64,000 nt of DNA from Janthinobacterium sp. BJB426 (GCF_002735705.1 NZ_PDZL01000001.1:186001-250000); one strand, 5' to 3'. Shown: positions 44,698 to 54,623, counted from the first letter of the stretch. Translations and numbers: made by a program. The notes: generated by a model not told the origin, from the letters alone.

Positions 44698-44980
44698 GGC
44701 TGCCCCCACAGAGTGAAAAAGGTACTTGAAAAGGCTGTAAAACGGTGTGGATGCATGGGAAAGTAAGGAGACTTTGCCGGTGGCGCTGGTGTTTGGCGGC
44801 GGACCGGCATATGATGATTTCAATAGAGGCAATATTGCAAAGCCGTAGTGTAGGCGATGTGTACCGCCGCTGGCCACGTCCATCGGTGTGGCCGCCCCTG
44901 CCGGCTCTGCTGTACAGTGAAGCGAGCGGCAGCGCTGTCATGGCGCTGTCATTGGATCGTCACGCCAGCGAGGTAGCTCC
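44698..44980. other. Divergent intergenic region between MFS and puuD
   Basis: No gene is supported. It contains the perfect palindrome GCAATATTGC (44829-44838), a possible operator. Promoters for the MFS gene and the rightward polyamine locus must lie here. Confidence 0.4.
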
Positions 44981-45748
44981 ATGCGCCGTCCCATCGTTCT
45001 CGTTCCCGCCTGCCAGCGCCAGCTTGGCAGCCACGCCTGGCACATGGCGCAGGACAAATACCTGCATGCCGTGCTGCGCGGCGCCGGCTGCATGCCGCTG
45101 CTGCTGCCCGCACTGGGCGCGGATGCGGACCTGGAAGCGGCGCTGCACGTCGCCGACGGCGTCATGCTGACCGGTTCCGCCTCGAACGTCGACGCGCGCC
45201 TGTATGGCGAAGATATCCTGCATCCCGACTTGCCGCAAGACCCCGCGCGCGACGCTACCACCTTACCCCTGATCCGCGCCGCGCTGGCGCGCCAACTGCC
45301 CTTGCTGGCCATCTGCCGCGGCTTCCAGGAAGTCAATGTGGCGCTGGGCGGCAGCCTGCACCAGGCCGTGCACGCGGTGCCGGAGATGCAGGATCACCGG
45401 GAGAATGTGCTCGACCCGCTGGCGCGCCAGTATGCGCCCGCGCACCGTATCAAGCTGATGCCCGATGGCCGGCTGTCACGATTGCTGGGCGGCGAGAGCG
45501 AGATGATGGTCAATTCCCTGCATGGCCAGGGCGTGGCGCGGCTGGCCGATGGCTTGCTGGTGGAAGCCCTGGCCGACGACGGCCTGGTGGAAGCGTACAC
45601 AGTATCCAGCGCCGCCGGTTTTACGCTGGCCGTTCAATGGCACCCGGAATGGCAGGTGGAAGACAATCCGCAGTCGATGCGGCTGTTCGATGCCTTTGGC
45701 CAGGCTTGCCGCGATTACCAGGAACAGCAGCACAAAAAGAAAGAATAA
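44981..45748 (+). CDS. puuD: Gamma-glutamyl-gamma-aminobutyrate hydrolase
   Basis: 255 aa of the class I glutamine-amidotransferase-like peptidase C26 family. The nucleophile is C112 in LLAICRGFQE, with H221 and E223 in QWHPEW completing the triad. It releases GABA from gamma-glutamyl-GABA, the last hydrolysis in the glutamylated putrescine pathway. It heads the cluster and lies 58 bases before puuA. Confidence 0.93.
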   Translation: MRRPIVLVPACQRQLGSHAWHMAQDKYLHAVLRGAGCMPLLLPALGADADLEAALHVADGVMLTGSASNVDARLYGEDILHPDLPQDPARDATTLPLIRAALARQLPLLAICRGFQEVNVALGGSLHQAVHAVPEMQDHRENVLDPLARQYAPAHRIKLMPDGRLSRLLGGESEMMVNSLHGQGVARLADGLLVEALADDGLVEAYTVSSAAGFTLAVQWHPEWQVEDNPQSMRLFDAFGQACRDYQEQQHKKKE

Positions 45749-45806
45749 ATGACAGGCGCGCCGCCCGCAGTACATGGCGTTTGATCAAGACCAGCGAGAG
45801 GGAAAC

Positions 45807-47177
45807 ATGGCAATACGCGAAAATTTCACCTATACGGATATGGATTTGTGGCTCAATGAAAAGCGCGTCACGGAAATCGAATGCCTGGTCCCCGACTTGA
45901 CGGGCGTGGCACGGGGGAAGATCCTGCCGCGCGGGAAATTCACCCAGGAGCGCGGCATGCGCATCCCGGAAGCGGTACTGGGCATGACGGTGACGGGCAA
46001 TTACCCGGTCGACGATGGCGGCTACGACCGCGCCATTTCCAGTACCGACCGCGACATGATCTTGAAGGCCGATCCCACCACCATCACCATGGTGCCGTGG
46101 GCCACGGACCCCACCGCGCAAGTCATCCACGACTGTTATTTTTCCGACGGCGCGCTGGTCGATTTCGCTCCAAGATCCGTGCTGCGGCGCGTGCTGAAAC
46201 TGTATGCGGACAAGGGCTGGAAACCCGTGGTGGCGCCGGAACTGGAGTTCTACCTGACGGCGAAAAACACGGACCCGGACTTGCCCTTGAAGCCGCCCAT
46301 CGGCCGCAGCGGCCGGGCCGAGACGAGCCGCCAGGTGTACAGCATCGACGCCGTCAACGAGTTCGATCCCCTGTTCGAGGATATCTACGATTACTGCGAA
46401 TTGATGAACCTTGACGTCGACACGCTGATCCATGAAATCGGCGCAGGGCAGATGGAAATCAACTTCCTGCACGGCGATCCGCTGGGCCTGGCCGACAAGG
46501 TGTTTTTCTTCAAGCGCACCCTGCGCGAAGCGGCCCTGAAACACGATATGTACGCCACCTTCATGGCCAAGCCGATGGCGGGCGAACCGGGTTCCGCCAT
46601 GCACGTGCACCAGAGCGTCGTCGATGCGAAGACGGGCCTGAACATCTTCAGCAACGAGGACGGTTCGGCCGCGCCCATCTTCAAGCATTACATCGCGGGC
46701 TTGCAGCGCTACATGCCGTCGGCCATGGCCATCGTCGCGCCCTACGTGAATTCCTACCGCCGCATCGTGCGCCACACGGCGGCGCCCATCAACATCCAGT
46801 GGGGCCTGGACAACCGCACGGTGGGATTCCGCGTGCCCGAATCGGGCGTGCAGGACCGGCGCGTGGAAAACCGCATCATCGGCGCCGACGCCAATCCCTA
46901 CCTGGCCCTGGCCGTCACCCTGGCCTGCGGCTACCTGGGCATGACGGAGCAGCTGGAAGCGACGCCGATGATGGTGGGCAGCGCCTATGACATGAAGTTC
47001 GAACTGCCGCAAGGCTTGCCCGAGGCCCTGCAGCTGCTGCGCGCGGAAGACAAGCTGCGCACGGTGCTGGGCGAGCGCTTCATCGACGTGTATGCGGCCA
47101 TCAAGGATCTGGAACATCAGGAGTTCATGACCGTCATCAGTCCGTGGGAGCGCGAACATCTTCTGCTCCATGTTTAA
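45807..47177 (+). CDS. puuA: Gamma-glutamylputrescine synthetase (glutamine synthetase family)
   Basis: 456 aa from ATG 45807, preceded by GAGGG. It has glutamine-synthetase-like folds: the GQMEINFLHGDPLG ATP/metal motif and the substrate-binding MAKPMAGEPGSAMHVHQS, with an N-terminal beta-grasp part. The short form without the adenylylation loop fits PuuA, which joins glutamate to putrescine at the cost of ATP. spuC follows after 12 bases. It is distinct from the nitrogen-assimilation glnA type. Confidence 0.9.
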   Translation: MAIRENFTYTDMDLWLNEKRVTEIECLVPDLTGVARGKILPRGKFTQERGMRIPEAVLGMTVTGNYPVDDGGYDRAISSTDRDMILKADPTTITMVPWATDPTAQVIHDCYFSDGALVDFAPRSVLRRVLKLYADKGWKPVVAPELEFYLTAKNTDPDLPLKPPIGRSGRAETSRQVYSIDAVNEFDPLFEDIYDYCELMNLDVDTLIHEIGAGQMEINFLHGDPLGLADKVFFFKRTLREAALKHDMYATFMAKPMAGEPGSAMHVHQSVVDAKTGLNIFSNEDGSAAPIFKHYIAGLQRYMPSAMAIVAPYVNSYRRIVRHTAAPINIQWGLDNRTVGFRVPESGVQDRRVENRIIGADANPYLALAVTLACGYLGMTEQLEATPMMVGSAYDMKFELPQGLPEALQLLRAEDKLRTVLGERFIDVYAAIKDLEHQEFMTVISPWEREHLLLHV

Positions 47178-47189
47178 GAAAGGATCTCA

Positions 47190-48650
47190 ATGAGCACATC
47201 CAACAATCCGCTGGTGCCAAGCGCCGCTTTTGTCTCTTCCGTGGCGCAGAAAAACGCGGCGCCGCAGGTGTATGACACGGCCGCCGTCCAGCAGATGGAC
47301 TCGGCCCACTACCTGCATCCGTTCACCGATTTTAAGGATCTGGCAAGCAAGGGCGCGCGCGTGATCGTGCGCGGCGATGGCGTCTATCTGTGGGATAGCC
47401 AGGGCAAGAAGATCGTCGATGGCATGTCGGGCCTATGGTGCGTCAACGTGGGCTATGGCCGCACGTCGATATCGCAAGCCGTGTACCGGCAGATGGAAAC
47501 GCTGCCGTTCTATAACAGCTTCTTTGGCACGACGAACGTGCCGGCCGCGCAGCTGGCCGCCAAGCTGGCGCAAATCTCGCCGCCGCAGTTCCAGCACGTC
47601 TTCTTCACCAGTTCCGGCTCCGAAGGCAACGACACGAATTTGCGCATGGTGCGTCGCTACTGGGACATCCTTGGCTACAAGGAGCGCCACACCATCATCA
47701 GCCGCCACAATGCCTATCACGGCAGCACGGTAGCGGGAGCGTCCTTGGGCGGCATGGATGGCATGCATGCGCAGGGCGGCATGCCGATACCGGGCATCGC
47801 GCATATCGGCCAGCCCAATTACCTGGAGTCGGGCCATGGCTTGACACCCGATGCCTTCGGCTTGAAGGCGGCTGGCTGGCTGGAAGAGAAAATCCTGGAA
47901 ATCGGCGCCGACAAGGTGGCTGCCTTCATCGGCGAACCGGTGCAGGGCGCCGGTGGCGTCATCATCCCGCCATCGACGTATTGGCCCGAAATCCAGCGCA
48001 TCTGCGACAAGTACGGCATTTTGCTCATCGCCGATGAAGTCATCTGCGGCTTCGGCCGCCTGGGGCGCTGGTTCGGTTCCGAACTGTTCGGCATCAAGCC
48101 CGACCTGATCACCTTTGCCAAGGGTGTCACGTCCGGCTATGTGCCGCTGGGCGGCGTGCTGGTGGGCGACAGGGTGGCCAAAGTGCTGATCGAGCAGGGC
48201 GGCGAATTCACGCACGGCTTCACCTATTCGGGCCACCCCGTTGCCTGCGCGGCGGCGCTGGAAAACATCCGCATCATCGAGGACGAGCAACTGGTGGCGA
48301 AGGTGGCCGACGATACGGGACCGTACCTGCATCAGTGCTTCGCCAGCCTGGGCGAACATCCGCTGGTCGGCTATGCGGACAGCTGCGGCCTGGTCGCGGG
48401 CCTGAACCTCGTGCGCAAGAAGGGCGCCACCGTGCATGACAACGAGCTGTTCGACGAGGACCAGGGCGTGGGCATGATCTGCCGCGGCCACATGTTCGAC
48501 AATGGCGTCATCATGCGCGCCGTGGGCGAACGCATGATCGTCGCCCCGCCGCTGGTGATGACGCGCGCGCAGATCGATGAAATGGTGGGCTTGATACGGC
48601 TGTGCCTGGACAAGACGTACGCGGACGTGAAAGCGAAGGGCTGGGTGTAG
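47190..48650 (+). CDS. spuC: Putrescine aminotransferase (class III, SpuC type)
   Basis: 486 aa, class III PLP-dependent aminotransferase. The PLP-lysine is K311 in TFAKGVTSGY, and FTSSGSEGNDTNLRMV and LIADEVICGFGRLG are the cofactor-binding motifs. SpuC moves the amino group of putrescine to pyruvate, giving 4-aminobutanal. It occupies the place where a PuuB-type oxidase might stand, giving the locus both the glutamylation and the transamination routes. A terminator-like hairpin follows it. Confidence 0.9.
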   Translation: MSTSNNPLVPSAAFVSSVAQKNAAPQVYDTAAVQQMDSAHYLHPFTDFKDLASKGARVIVRGDGVYLWDSQGKKIVDGMSGLWCVNVGYGRTSISQAVYRQMETLPFYNSFFGTTNVPAAQLAAKLAQISPPQFQHVFFTSSGSEGNDTNLRMVRRYWDILGYKERHTIISRHNAYHGSTVAGASLGGMDGMHAQGGMPIPGIAHIGQPNYLESGHGLTPDAFGLKAAGWLEEKILEIGADKVAAFIGEPVQGAGGVIIPPSTYWPEIQRICDKYGILLIADEVICGFGRLGRWFGSELFGIKPDLITFAKGVTSGYVPLGGVLVGDRVAKVLIEQGGEFTHGFTYSGHPVACAAALENIRIIEDEQLVAKVADDTGPYLHQCFASLGEHPLVGYADSCGLVAGLNLVRKKGATVHDNELFDEDQGVGMICRGHMFDNGVIMRAVGERMIVAPPLVMTRAQIDEMVGLIRLCLDKTYADVKAKGWV

Positions 48651-48723
48651 GTTTTTTCCCCATTTTGCCGCCATCCGCGCATTTTTTGGACCGCAATGGC
48701 GGCAGTTCCGCTAAACTTCCATC

Positions 48724-48752
48724 CTGGCCGCTCTTTGTAGCGGCCAGTTTTT
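48724..48752 (+). terminator. Rho-independent terminator between spuC and potG
   Basis: CTGGCCGCT pairs with AGCGGCCAG around CTTTGT, followed by five T. It would partly uncouple the catabolic genes from the transporter genes downstream. Confidence 0.85.
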
Positions 48753-48784
48753 CATTTTGACACCCACTTACCCAAAGCACCCAC

Positions 48785-49933
48785 ATGACGATAGCAACTC
48801 CAGCCGCGTCGGCCAGCGACGCCCCAGCGCCTTTCTTGCTGATTGATCAACTGGTCAAGGAATTCGATGGCGTGCGCGCCGTCAATGATATTTCCGTGAC
48901 GATCAACAAGGGCGAGATATTCGCGCTGCTGGGCAGTTCAGGTTGCGGCAAGTCGACACTGCTGCGCATGCTGGCCGGTTTCGAGACGCCGACGTCGGGG
49001 CGCATCGCCCTGGCGGGCAACAGCATCGTCGATGTGTCGCCGCACCAGCGCCCCATCAACATGATGTTCCAGTCGTATGCGCTGTTCCCCCATTTGTCCG
49101 TGTGGGACAACATCGCCTTCGGCCTGCGCCGCGATGGCTTGCCAAAAGCGGAAGTGGCGTCAAGGGTCGAGCAGATGCTGGCGCTGGTGCAGCTGGGCCA
49201 ATACGCGAAGCGCAAGCCGCACCAGTTGTCGGGCGGGCAGCAGCAGCGCGTGGCGCTGGCGCGCAGCCTGGCCAAGCGGCCGCAATTGCTGCTGCTCGAC
49301 GAGCCGCTGGGCGCGCTGGATAAAAAACTGCGCGAGCGCACGCAGATGGAACTGGTGAATATCATCGAACAGGTGGGCGTGACCTGCGTGATGGTCACGC
49401 ACGACCAGGACGAGGCCATGAGCATGGCCACGCGCATCGCCGTCATGAGCGAAGGGCGCATCCTGCAGGTGGGGGCTCCCGGCGAAATCTACGAGACGCC
49501 GAACTGCCGTTTCGTGGCCGACTTCATCGGCAGCGTCAACCTGTTCGATGGCCGCATCACGGAAGATGAACCCGATCACGTGGTCATCGCCACCGCCGAT
49601 GGCGAGCACTATGTTTCGCACGGCATCACGGGCAACCTGGGCATGGATGTCTCGGTGGCCGTGCGCCCCGAAAAAATCGGCATCCAGATCGAGCCACCCG
49701 CCTTGCACGAGCGCGCGTCACCAAAGGAGCACGGCTACAACTGCGCCCAGGGCGTGATCGTCGCCATGGCATATTTTGGCAATGAAACCAGCTACCACGT
49801 GCGCCTCGACAGCGGCACGGTGGTGAAAGTCTCGCGCACCAACGCGGCCCGCCACGACGCCGCGCGCCTCGAGCGCGAACAGCGCGTGTGGGTGTGGTGG
49901 GATGGTGCCGACATCGTCGTGCTGACCAGCTGA
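48785..49933 (+). CDS. potG: Putrescine/polyamine ABC transporter ATP-binding protein
   Basis: 382 aa. Walker A GSSGCGKS is at 50-57, followed by the Q-loop FQSYALFPHLSVWDN, signature LSGGQQQR, Walker B LLLDEPLGALD and a C-terminal TOBE domain, the arrangement of PotG/PotA. It couples ATP hydrolysis to polyamine import. It starts 134 bases after spuC behind a terminator, and potH follows after 7 bases. No potF-type binding-protein gene is present in between, where it usually stands. Confidence 0.92.
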   Translation: MTIATPAASASDAPAPFLLIDQLVKEFDGVRAVNDISVTINKGEIFALLGSSGCGKSTLLRMLAGFETPTSGRIALAGNSIVDVSPHQRPINMMFQSYALFPHLSVWDNIAFGLRRDGLPKAEVASRVEQMLALVQLGQYAKRKPHQLSGGQQQRVALARSLAKRPQLLLLDEPLGALDKKLRERTQMELVNIIEQVGVTCVMVTHDQDEAMSMATRIAVMSEGRILQVGAPGEIYETPNCRFVADFIGSVNLFDGRITEDEPDHVVIATADGEHYVSHGITGNLGMDVSVAVRPEKIGIQIEPPALHERASPKEHGYNCAQGVIVAMAYFGNETSYHVRLDSGTVVKVSRTNAARHDAARLEREQRVWVWWDGADIVVLTS

Positions 49934-49940
49934 GGCCACC

Positions 49941-50870
49941 ATGACGTCCATTCTGCAAATGCTGCGCAACCTGGTGACCTTACGCTGGCTCACTGGCCGC
50001 AACGCCGTCATCGCCGTGCCGTCGCTGTTCCTCACGGCCGCCTTTTTGGTACCGTTTCTGATCGTGCTGCGTATCAGCCTGTCCGACATGGACACGGCGG
50101 GCAGCCCCTTCGGCGGCTTGCTGTCGTATGTCGACGGCATCGTCGTGCTGAAGGTGAAAATCGCCAATTACCTGTTCATCGCCGCCGATGAATTGTATCT
50201 GCTCACCTATCTCAGTTCATTGAAATACGCGGCCATCACCACGGCCATCTGCCTGTTTATCGGCTACCCGTTCGCCTACTTCATGGCGCGCGCCAAACCG
50301 TCCATCCGGCCCGTGCTGATGATGCTGGTGATGCTGCCGTTCTGGACCTCGTTCCTGCTGCGCGTGTATGCGTGGAAGGGCATCCTGGCCAACCACGGCT
50401 TGCTCAACGACCTGCTGATCGCGCTGGGCGTCGTGAGCGAACCGCTGCACATGATGAACACTTCGTTTTCTCTGGTAGTGGGCATGGTGTACGCCTATCT
50501 GCCGTTCATGATTTTGCCCCTGTACGCGAACCTGGTGAAAATGGACATGCGCTACCTGGAAGCGGCGGCCGACCTGGGCGCCACGCCCCTGCAGGCGTTC
50601 TGGCGCATCACCGTGCCCCTGTCGAAGTCGGGCATCATCGCCGGCGCCATGCTGGTGTTCATTCCGTCCGTGGGCGAATACGTGATTCCCGAGCTGCTGG
50701 GCGGTCCGGAAACCCTGATGATCGGCCGCGTGCTGTGGGATGAATACTTCACCAATAACGACTGGGCCATGGCGTCGTCGGTGACGGTGCTGGTGGTCTT
50801 GCTGATCCTCGTGCCGATGGCTATTTTTAACAAATACAAAACGGACCAGGACGCGGAGGAGCGCACATGA
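49941..50870 (+). CDS. potH: Putrescine/polyamine ABC transporter permease PotH
   Basis: 309 aa with six transmembrane helices and the importer EAA loop (YLEAAADLGATPLQAFWRI near 210). It matches the PotH/PotB permease family, one of the two channel halves. It starts 7 bases after potG and overlaps potI by 4 bases (ATGA). Confidence 0.93.
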   Translation: MTSILQMLRNLVTLRWLTGRNAVIAVPSLFLTAAFLVPFLIVLRISLSDMDTAGSPFGGLLSYVDGIVVLKVKIANYLFIAADELYLLTYLSSLKYAAITTAICLFIGYPFAYFMARAKPSIRPVLMMLVMLPFWTSFLLRVYAWKGILANHGLLNDLLIALGVVSEPLHMMNTSFSLVVGMVYAYLPFMILPLYANLVKMDMRYLEAAADLGATPLQAFWRITVPLSKSGIIAGAMLVFIPSVGEYVIPELLGGPETLMIGRVLWDEYFTNNDWAMASSVTVLVVLLILVPMAIFNKYKTDQDAEERT

Positions 50871-51712
50871 ACGGACGTAATTTCCTGCAGCGCTGGTTCG
50901 GCCGCGGCTGGCTTTCGTTCGGCTATCTGTTCCTCTATCTGCCTATCATCGTGCTGATCGTTTTCTCGTTCAACAGCTCGCGCCAGGACATGGTGTGGAG
51001 CGGTTTTTCGCTGCGCTGGTACAGCGAGTTGATGAGCGATACGGAGATCATCTCGGGTTTTGGCTTGTCGCTGAAGATCGCCTTCATGTCGGCCACCTCG
51101 TCCGTCATCCTCGGCACCTTCGCTGCCTTTGCCTTGACCAGCTACCAGCGCTTCCGTGGCCGCACCGTGTTTTCCGCCATGGTCAGCGCGCCTTTGGTGA
51201 TGCCGGAAGTGATCATCGGCCTGTCTCTGCTGCTGATGCTCGTGTCCATGCAAAAGGTCTTCGGTTTTCCCGAGCGTGGCGTGCTGACGATCTGGCTCGG
51301 CCACACCTTGCTGGGCATGGCGTATGCGGCCGTGGTGGTGCAGTCGCGCCTGCAGGAAATGAGCAAGTCCCTGGTCGAAGCGGCGATGGACCTGGGCTGC
51401 CGCGCGCACCAGGTGTTCTTCCTCGTGACTCTGCCGAATATCACGCAGGCGCTGGCGTCCGCCTGGCTGCTGACATTTACTTTGTCGCTCGATGACGTGG
51501 TGCTCTCGGCTTTCCTGTCCGGCCCCGGCTCGACGACCATGCCGCTGGTGATCTTTTCGCGCGCGCGCCTGGGACTCGACCCGCGCGTGAATGCGATTGC
51601 CGCGCTGACGATCCTCGTCGTGACGCTCGCCGTGATCGCGTATGCGGTGATGCTGGCGCGCGCCGACCGCAGACGCCGCAAGCAACTGTCCGCGGCGTAT
51701 TTGGCGGACTAG
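50867..51712 (+). CDS. potI: Putrescine/polyamine ABC transporter permease PotI
   Basis: 281 aa with six transmembrane helices and the EAA loop (LVEAAMDLGCRAHQVFF near 165). It is the partner permease to PotH. Its start overlaps the potH stop, and puuC follows after 36 bases. The transporter therefore lies inside the catabolic cluster. Confidence 0.93.
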   Translation: MNGRNFLQRWFGRGWLSFGYLFLYLPIIVLIVFSFNSSRQDMVWSGFSLRWYSELMSDTEIISGFGLSLKIAFMSATSSVILGTFAAFALTSYQRFRGRTVFSAMVSAPLVMPEVIIGLSLLLMLVSMQKVFGFPERGVLTIWLGHTLLGMAYAAVVVQSRLQEMSKSLVEAAMDLGCRAHQVFFLVTLPNITQALASAWLLTFTLSLDDVVLSAFLSGPGSTTMPLVIFSRARLGLDPRVNAIAALTILVVTLAVIAYAVMLARADRRRRKQLSAAYLAD

Positions 51713-51748
51713 GAGTAAGCTGGCGTTTTCATCTTGCAGGAGACGACC

Positions 51749-53236
51749 ATGACGGAAAACACCAGCTGGCATGCACGGGCCGCAGCGCTGACGATCGATG
51801 GACGCGCCTTCATCAATGGCGAACGGGTAGGGGCCAGGTCAGGCCAGACCTTCGACAATCTGTCGCCCATCGACGGACGCTTGCTGGGGCAAGTGGCGCG
51901 CTGCGATGGCGCCGACGTGGATGCGGCCGTGCAAGCCGCCCGCGCCGCCTTTGACGACCGCCGCTGGGCAGGCAAGTCGCCCGCGCAGCGCAAGCGGATA
52001 TTGATCAAGTTTGCCGACCTGGTGCAGAAATACGGTCCCGAGCTGGCCCTGCTGGAAACGCTGGACATGGGCAAGCCGATCAAGTACAGCCAGAGCGTGG
52101 ACGTGGGCGCCACGGCCAACTGCCTGCGCTGGTATGGCGAGGCGATCGACAAGGTCTACGATGAAATCGCACCGACGCCCGCCAACAGTTTGGCCCTGAT
52201 CACGCGCGAACCGGTGGGCGTCGTCGCCGCCATCGTGCCGTGGAACTACCCGATGATCATGGCCGCCTGGAAGATCGCGCCGGCCCTCGCGGCCGGCAAC
52301 AGCGTGATCCTCAAACCCTCCGAAAAATCCCCGCTGACGGCCTTGCGGCTGGCCGACATCGCGCTGGAAGCGGGTGTGCCGGCGGGCGTCTTCAACGTGC
52401 TGCCCGGTTACGGCAACGAGGCGGGCGCCGCGCTGGCGCTGCACATGGATGTCGATTGCATCGGCTTTACGGGTTCCACGCGCACGGGCAAATTAATCGT
52501 GCAGATGGCGGGCCAGTCGAACCTGAAGCGGGCGTGGACGGAACTGGGCGGCAAGTCCGCCAACATCGTCTGCGCCGATTGCCCGGACCTGGACAAGGCC
52601 GTGGCGGCCGCCGTCGGCTCCATCTTCTTCAACCAGGGTGAAAGCTGCAACGCGCCCTCGCGTCTGTTCGTGGAAGCATCGATCAAGGAAGAGTTTTTGG
52701 CCAAGGCGCTGGCCATGCTGCCCCGTTTCCAGCCCGGCGACCCGCTCGACGAAGCCACCGTCATGGGCGCCATTGTCGACGCCACGCAGATGCAAACGGT
52801 GATGGGCTATATCGCGTCCGGCAAGAGCGAAGGCGCGCAGCTGCTGGGCGGCGGCGAGGCCGTGCGCCTTGATACGGGCGGCTATTACGTGCAGCCGACC
52901 ATCTTTGGCGTGGATGCGAGCATGACGATCGCGCGCGAAGAGATTTTCGGGCCCGTCTTGTCGGTGCTGGGCTTTACGGATATCGCCCAAGCGATCCAGC
53001 AGGCCAACGCCACGCCGTACGGCTTGCAGGCGGCCGTATGGACATCGGACATCACCAAGGCCATCCAGACGGCGCGCGCCCTGCGCGCGGGCACCGTGCA
53101 CGTCAACCAGTACGACGGCGACGATATCACCGTGCCGTTCGGCGGCTACAAGCAGTCGGGCAACGGGCGTGACAAGTCGCTGCACGCACTGGACAAGTAC
53201 ACGGAGCTGAAGACGACTTGGATACAGGTGGGCTAG
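51749..53236 (+). CDS. puuC: Gamma-glutamyl-gamma-aminobutyraldehyde dehydrogenase
   Basis: 495 aa, aldehyde dehydrogenase superfamily, from ATG 51749 with a GGAG ribosome binding site. The catalytic C300 (GESCNAPSR) and general-base E265 (ELGGKSANIV) are present with the NAD-binding IVPWNYPMIM segment. It oxidises the aldehyde formed from (gamma-glutamyl)putrescine, or 4-aminobutanal produced by SpuC, to the acid. It is the last gene of the polyamine cluster. Confidence 0.9.
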   Translation: MTENTSWHARAAALTIDGRAFINGERVGARSGQTFDNLSPIDGRLLGQVARCDGADVDAAVQAARAAFDDRRWAGKSPAQRKRILIKFADLVQKYGPELALLETLDMGKPIKYSQSVDVGATANCLRWYGEAIDKVYDEIAPTPANSLALITREPVGVVAAIVPWNYPMIMAAWKIAPALAAGNSVILKPSEKSPLTALRLADIALEAGVPAGVFNVLPGYGNEAGAALALHMDVDCIGFTGSTRTGKLIVQMAGQSNLKRAWTELGGKSANIVCADCPDLDKAVAAAVGSIFFNQGESCNAPSRLFVEASIKEEFLAKALAMLPRFQPGDPLDEATVMGAIVDATQMQTVMGYIASGKSEGAQLLGGGEAVRLDTGGYYVQPTIFGVDASMTIAREEIFGPVLSVLGFTDIAQAIQQANATPYGLQAAVWTSDITKAIQTARALRAGTVHVNQYDGDDITVPFGGYKQSGNGRDKSLHALDKYTELKTTWIQVG

Positions 53237-53245
53237 TGTGCGTCG

Positions 53246-53259
53246 ATTATCGCGATAAT
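53246..53259. promoter_or_regulatory. Perfect palindrome upstream of hipA
   Basis: ATTATCGCGATAAT is a 14-base perfect palindrome, 74 bases before the hipA start, in an abrupt AT-rich stretch. A further imperfect palindrome CTAAATTAG lies at 53296-53304. Both are candidate operators for the HipB-like repressor. Confidence 0.5.
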
Positions 53260-53332
53260 TAGCTCCTATATGATCTAATTATTGGAAAAAATATGCTAAA
53301 TTAGGCGTTATAGGGACTATTTTGGGGGCGGT

Positions 53333-54622
53333 ATGGAGTGTCATTTTCAAATCTTTCATGAGGAAGTATGGAAAGATTGTGCATTGCTTACCCTGCTCGA
53401 ACCCGCCGGCGGCAACCCCCGTACTGCCACGCTGTTTGAATACGACCTCGATTATGCCTTCGAGAAAAAAGTCGAACCCGTATCGCTGCGCTTTCCCGTC
53501 ACGGCAGATATGCAGAAGCTGGCGCAATGGCCAGCCTTTGTGTTTGACCTGATCCCCCAGGGGAGCGGGCGTGCGTATCTGCTGGGGCAGCTGCAACTGA
53601 CGGATGGTCCTGCCGCCGATTTTCCGTTGATGTGCGCCGGCGCCTTCAATCCCATCGGGTGTGTCCGCGTTGCCGAGGCAGTGCAATACTATGAACAGCA
53701 TCTTGCCCGCCACGAGACCGACACACCCATGCACGGGTTGTCATTGGAAGACATCATTGGCCGCGGCGAGGTATTTCACGAACGCATGCTGGTACACAGC
53801 ATGCTGGCAGCAGGTAGCCTCGGTGTCCAGGGCGCGGCGCCGAAATATTTGCTGACGACGGACCATGACGGAATGTGGCATGCGGATGGCGCATTGGCCG
53901 ACGAGCTCGCGGCAGCGCATTTTATCGTCAAGCGGGCGCGGGGCAAGACCCCGAGCGATGACAAGGTGCTGAGAAATGAAGCGGCCTACATGCGCGTGGC
54001 GAGCGCGATGGGCTTGCGCACGGCTGGCGAGCTTCGCTACCAGGAAGATACCCTGTTCATTCCACGCTTTGACCGGATAGTCCGGGATGGCAAGGTACTT
54101 CGCCTGCATCAGGAAAGTGCGGCTTCGTTGGCCGGCATCGTGGGATTTGAAGCTTCGCCCAGCCAGTTCGAGCTGTTGCAGGCATTGCGAGCCGTCGTCA
54201 GCGACAAGACCACCGAGACCGTTGAATTCCTCAAGCGCGACATATTGAACCTGGCCATGCGCAATACCGATAACCACGCACGCAATACCGCCGTTCAAAA
54301 GATCGGTGCCAATGTGCGTCTCACGCCCTTGTTTGATTTCGCGCCCATGTATCTGGACCCGGCAGGCATTGCGCGGGCAGCGCGCTGGTACCATCCGATC
54401 GGTAAAAAAGAGCTGCATGCATGGCCTGCCATTCTGGCCGCCATGGATATTGCCGACGTGGAGCGCAATCACATCCAGCTTGAACTTTACCGCTTCGGCC
54501 AACGACTCGTCGAGCTGGAGCGGCACATGCTGCAGGCAGGCGTGGATGACGATATCGTCGCCTTTCTCAGGCCTCACATCGCCACACAGATCGAACAATT
54601 GAGCGCGCTGGGGGAGCACTGA
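53333..54622 (+). CDS. hipA: HipA-family serine/threonine kinase toxin
   Basis: 429 aa of the HipA type. The phosphate-loop region (GVQGAAPKYLLTT) and the catalytic NTDNHARN with D313 and N318, then the metal-binding D335 (LFDFAPMYLD), align in order and spacing with E. coli HipA (D309 and D332 there). E. coli HipA phosphorylates glutamyl-tRNA synthetase and induces persistence; the target here is unknown. GGGGG precedes the ATG. The HTH gene follows by one base. The upstream region is AT-rich compared with neighbours, possibly a sign of transfer. Confidence 0.88.
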   Translation: MECHFQIFHEEVWKDCALLTLLEPAGGNPRTATLFEYDLDYAFEKKVEPVSLRFPVTADMQKLAQWPAFVFDLIPQGSGRAYLLGQLQLTDGPAADFPLMCAGAFNPIGCVRVAEAVQYYEQHLARHETDTPMHGLSLEDIIGRGEVFHERMLVHSMLAAGSLGVQGAAPKYLLTTDHDGMWHADGALADELAAAHFIVKRARGKTPSDDKVLRNEAAYMRVASAMGLRTAGELRYQEDTLFIPRFDRIVRDGKVLRLHQESAASLAGIVGFEASPSQFELLQALRAVVSDKTTETVEFLKRDILNLAMRNTDNHARNTAVQKIGANVRLTPLFDFAPMYLDPAGIARAARWYHPIGKKELHAWPAILAAMDIADVERNHIQLELYRFGQRLVELERHMLQAGVDDDIVAFLRPHIATQIEQLSALGEH

Positions 54623-54623
54623 G

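Noticed and set aside
45621-47171. Minus-strand open frame of 516 codons
   Set aside because: It is antisense to puuA and part of puuD, both supported by catalytic residues.
53279-53734. Minus-strand frame of 151 codons over the hipA start
   Set aside because: It is antisense to hipA and its upstream region, and has no domain or ribosome binding site.
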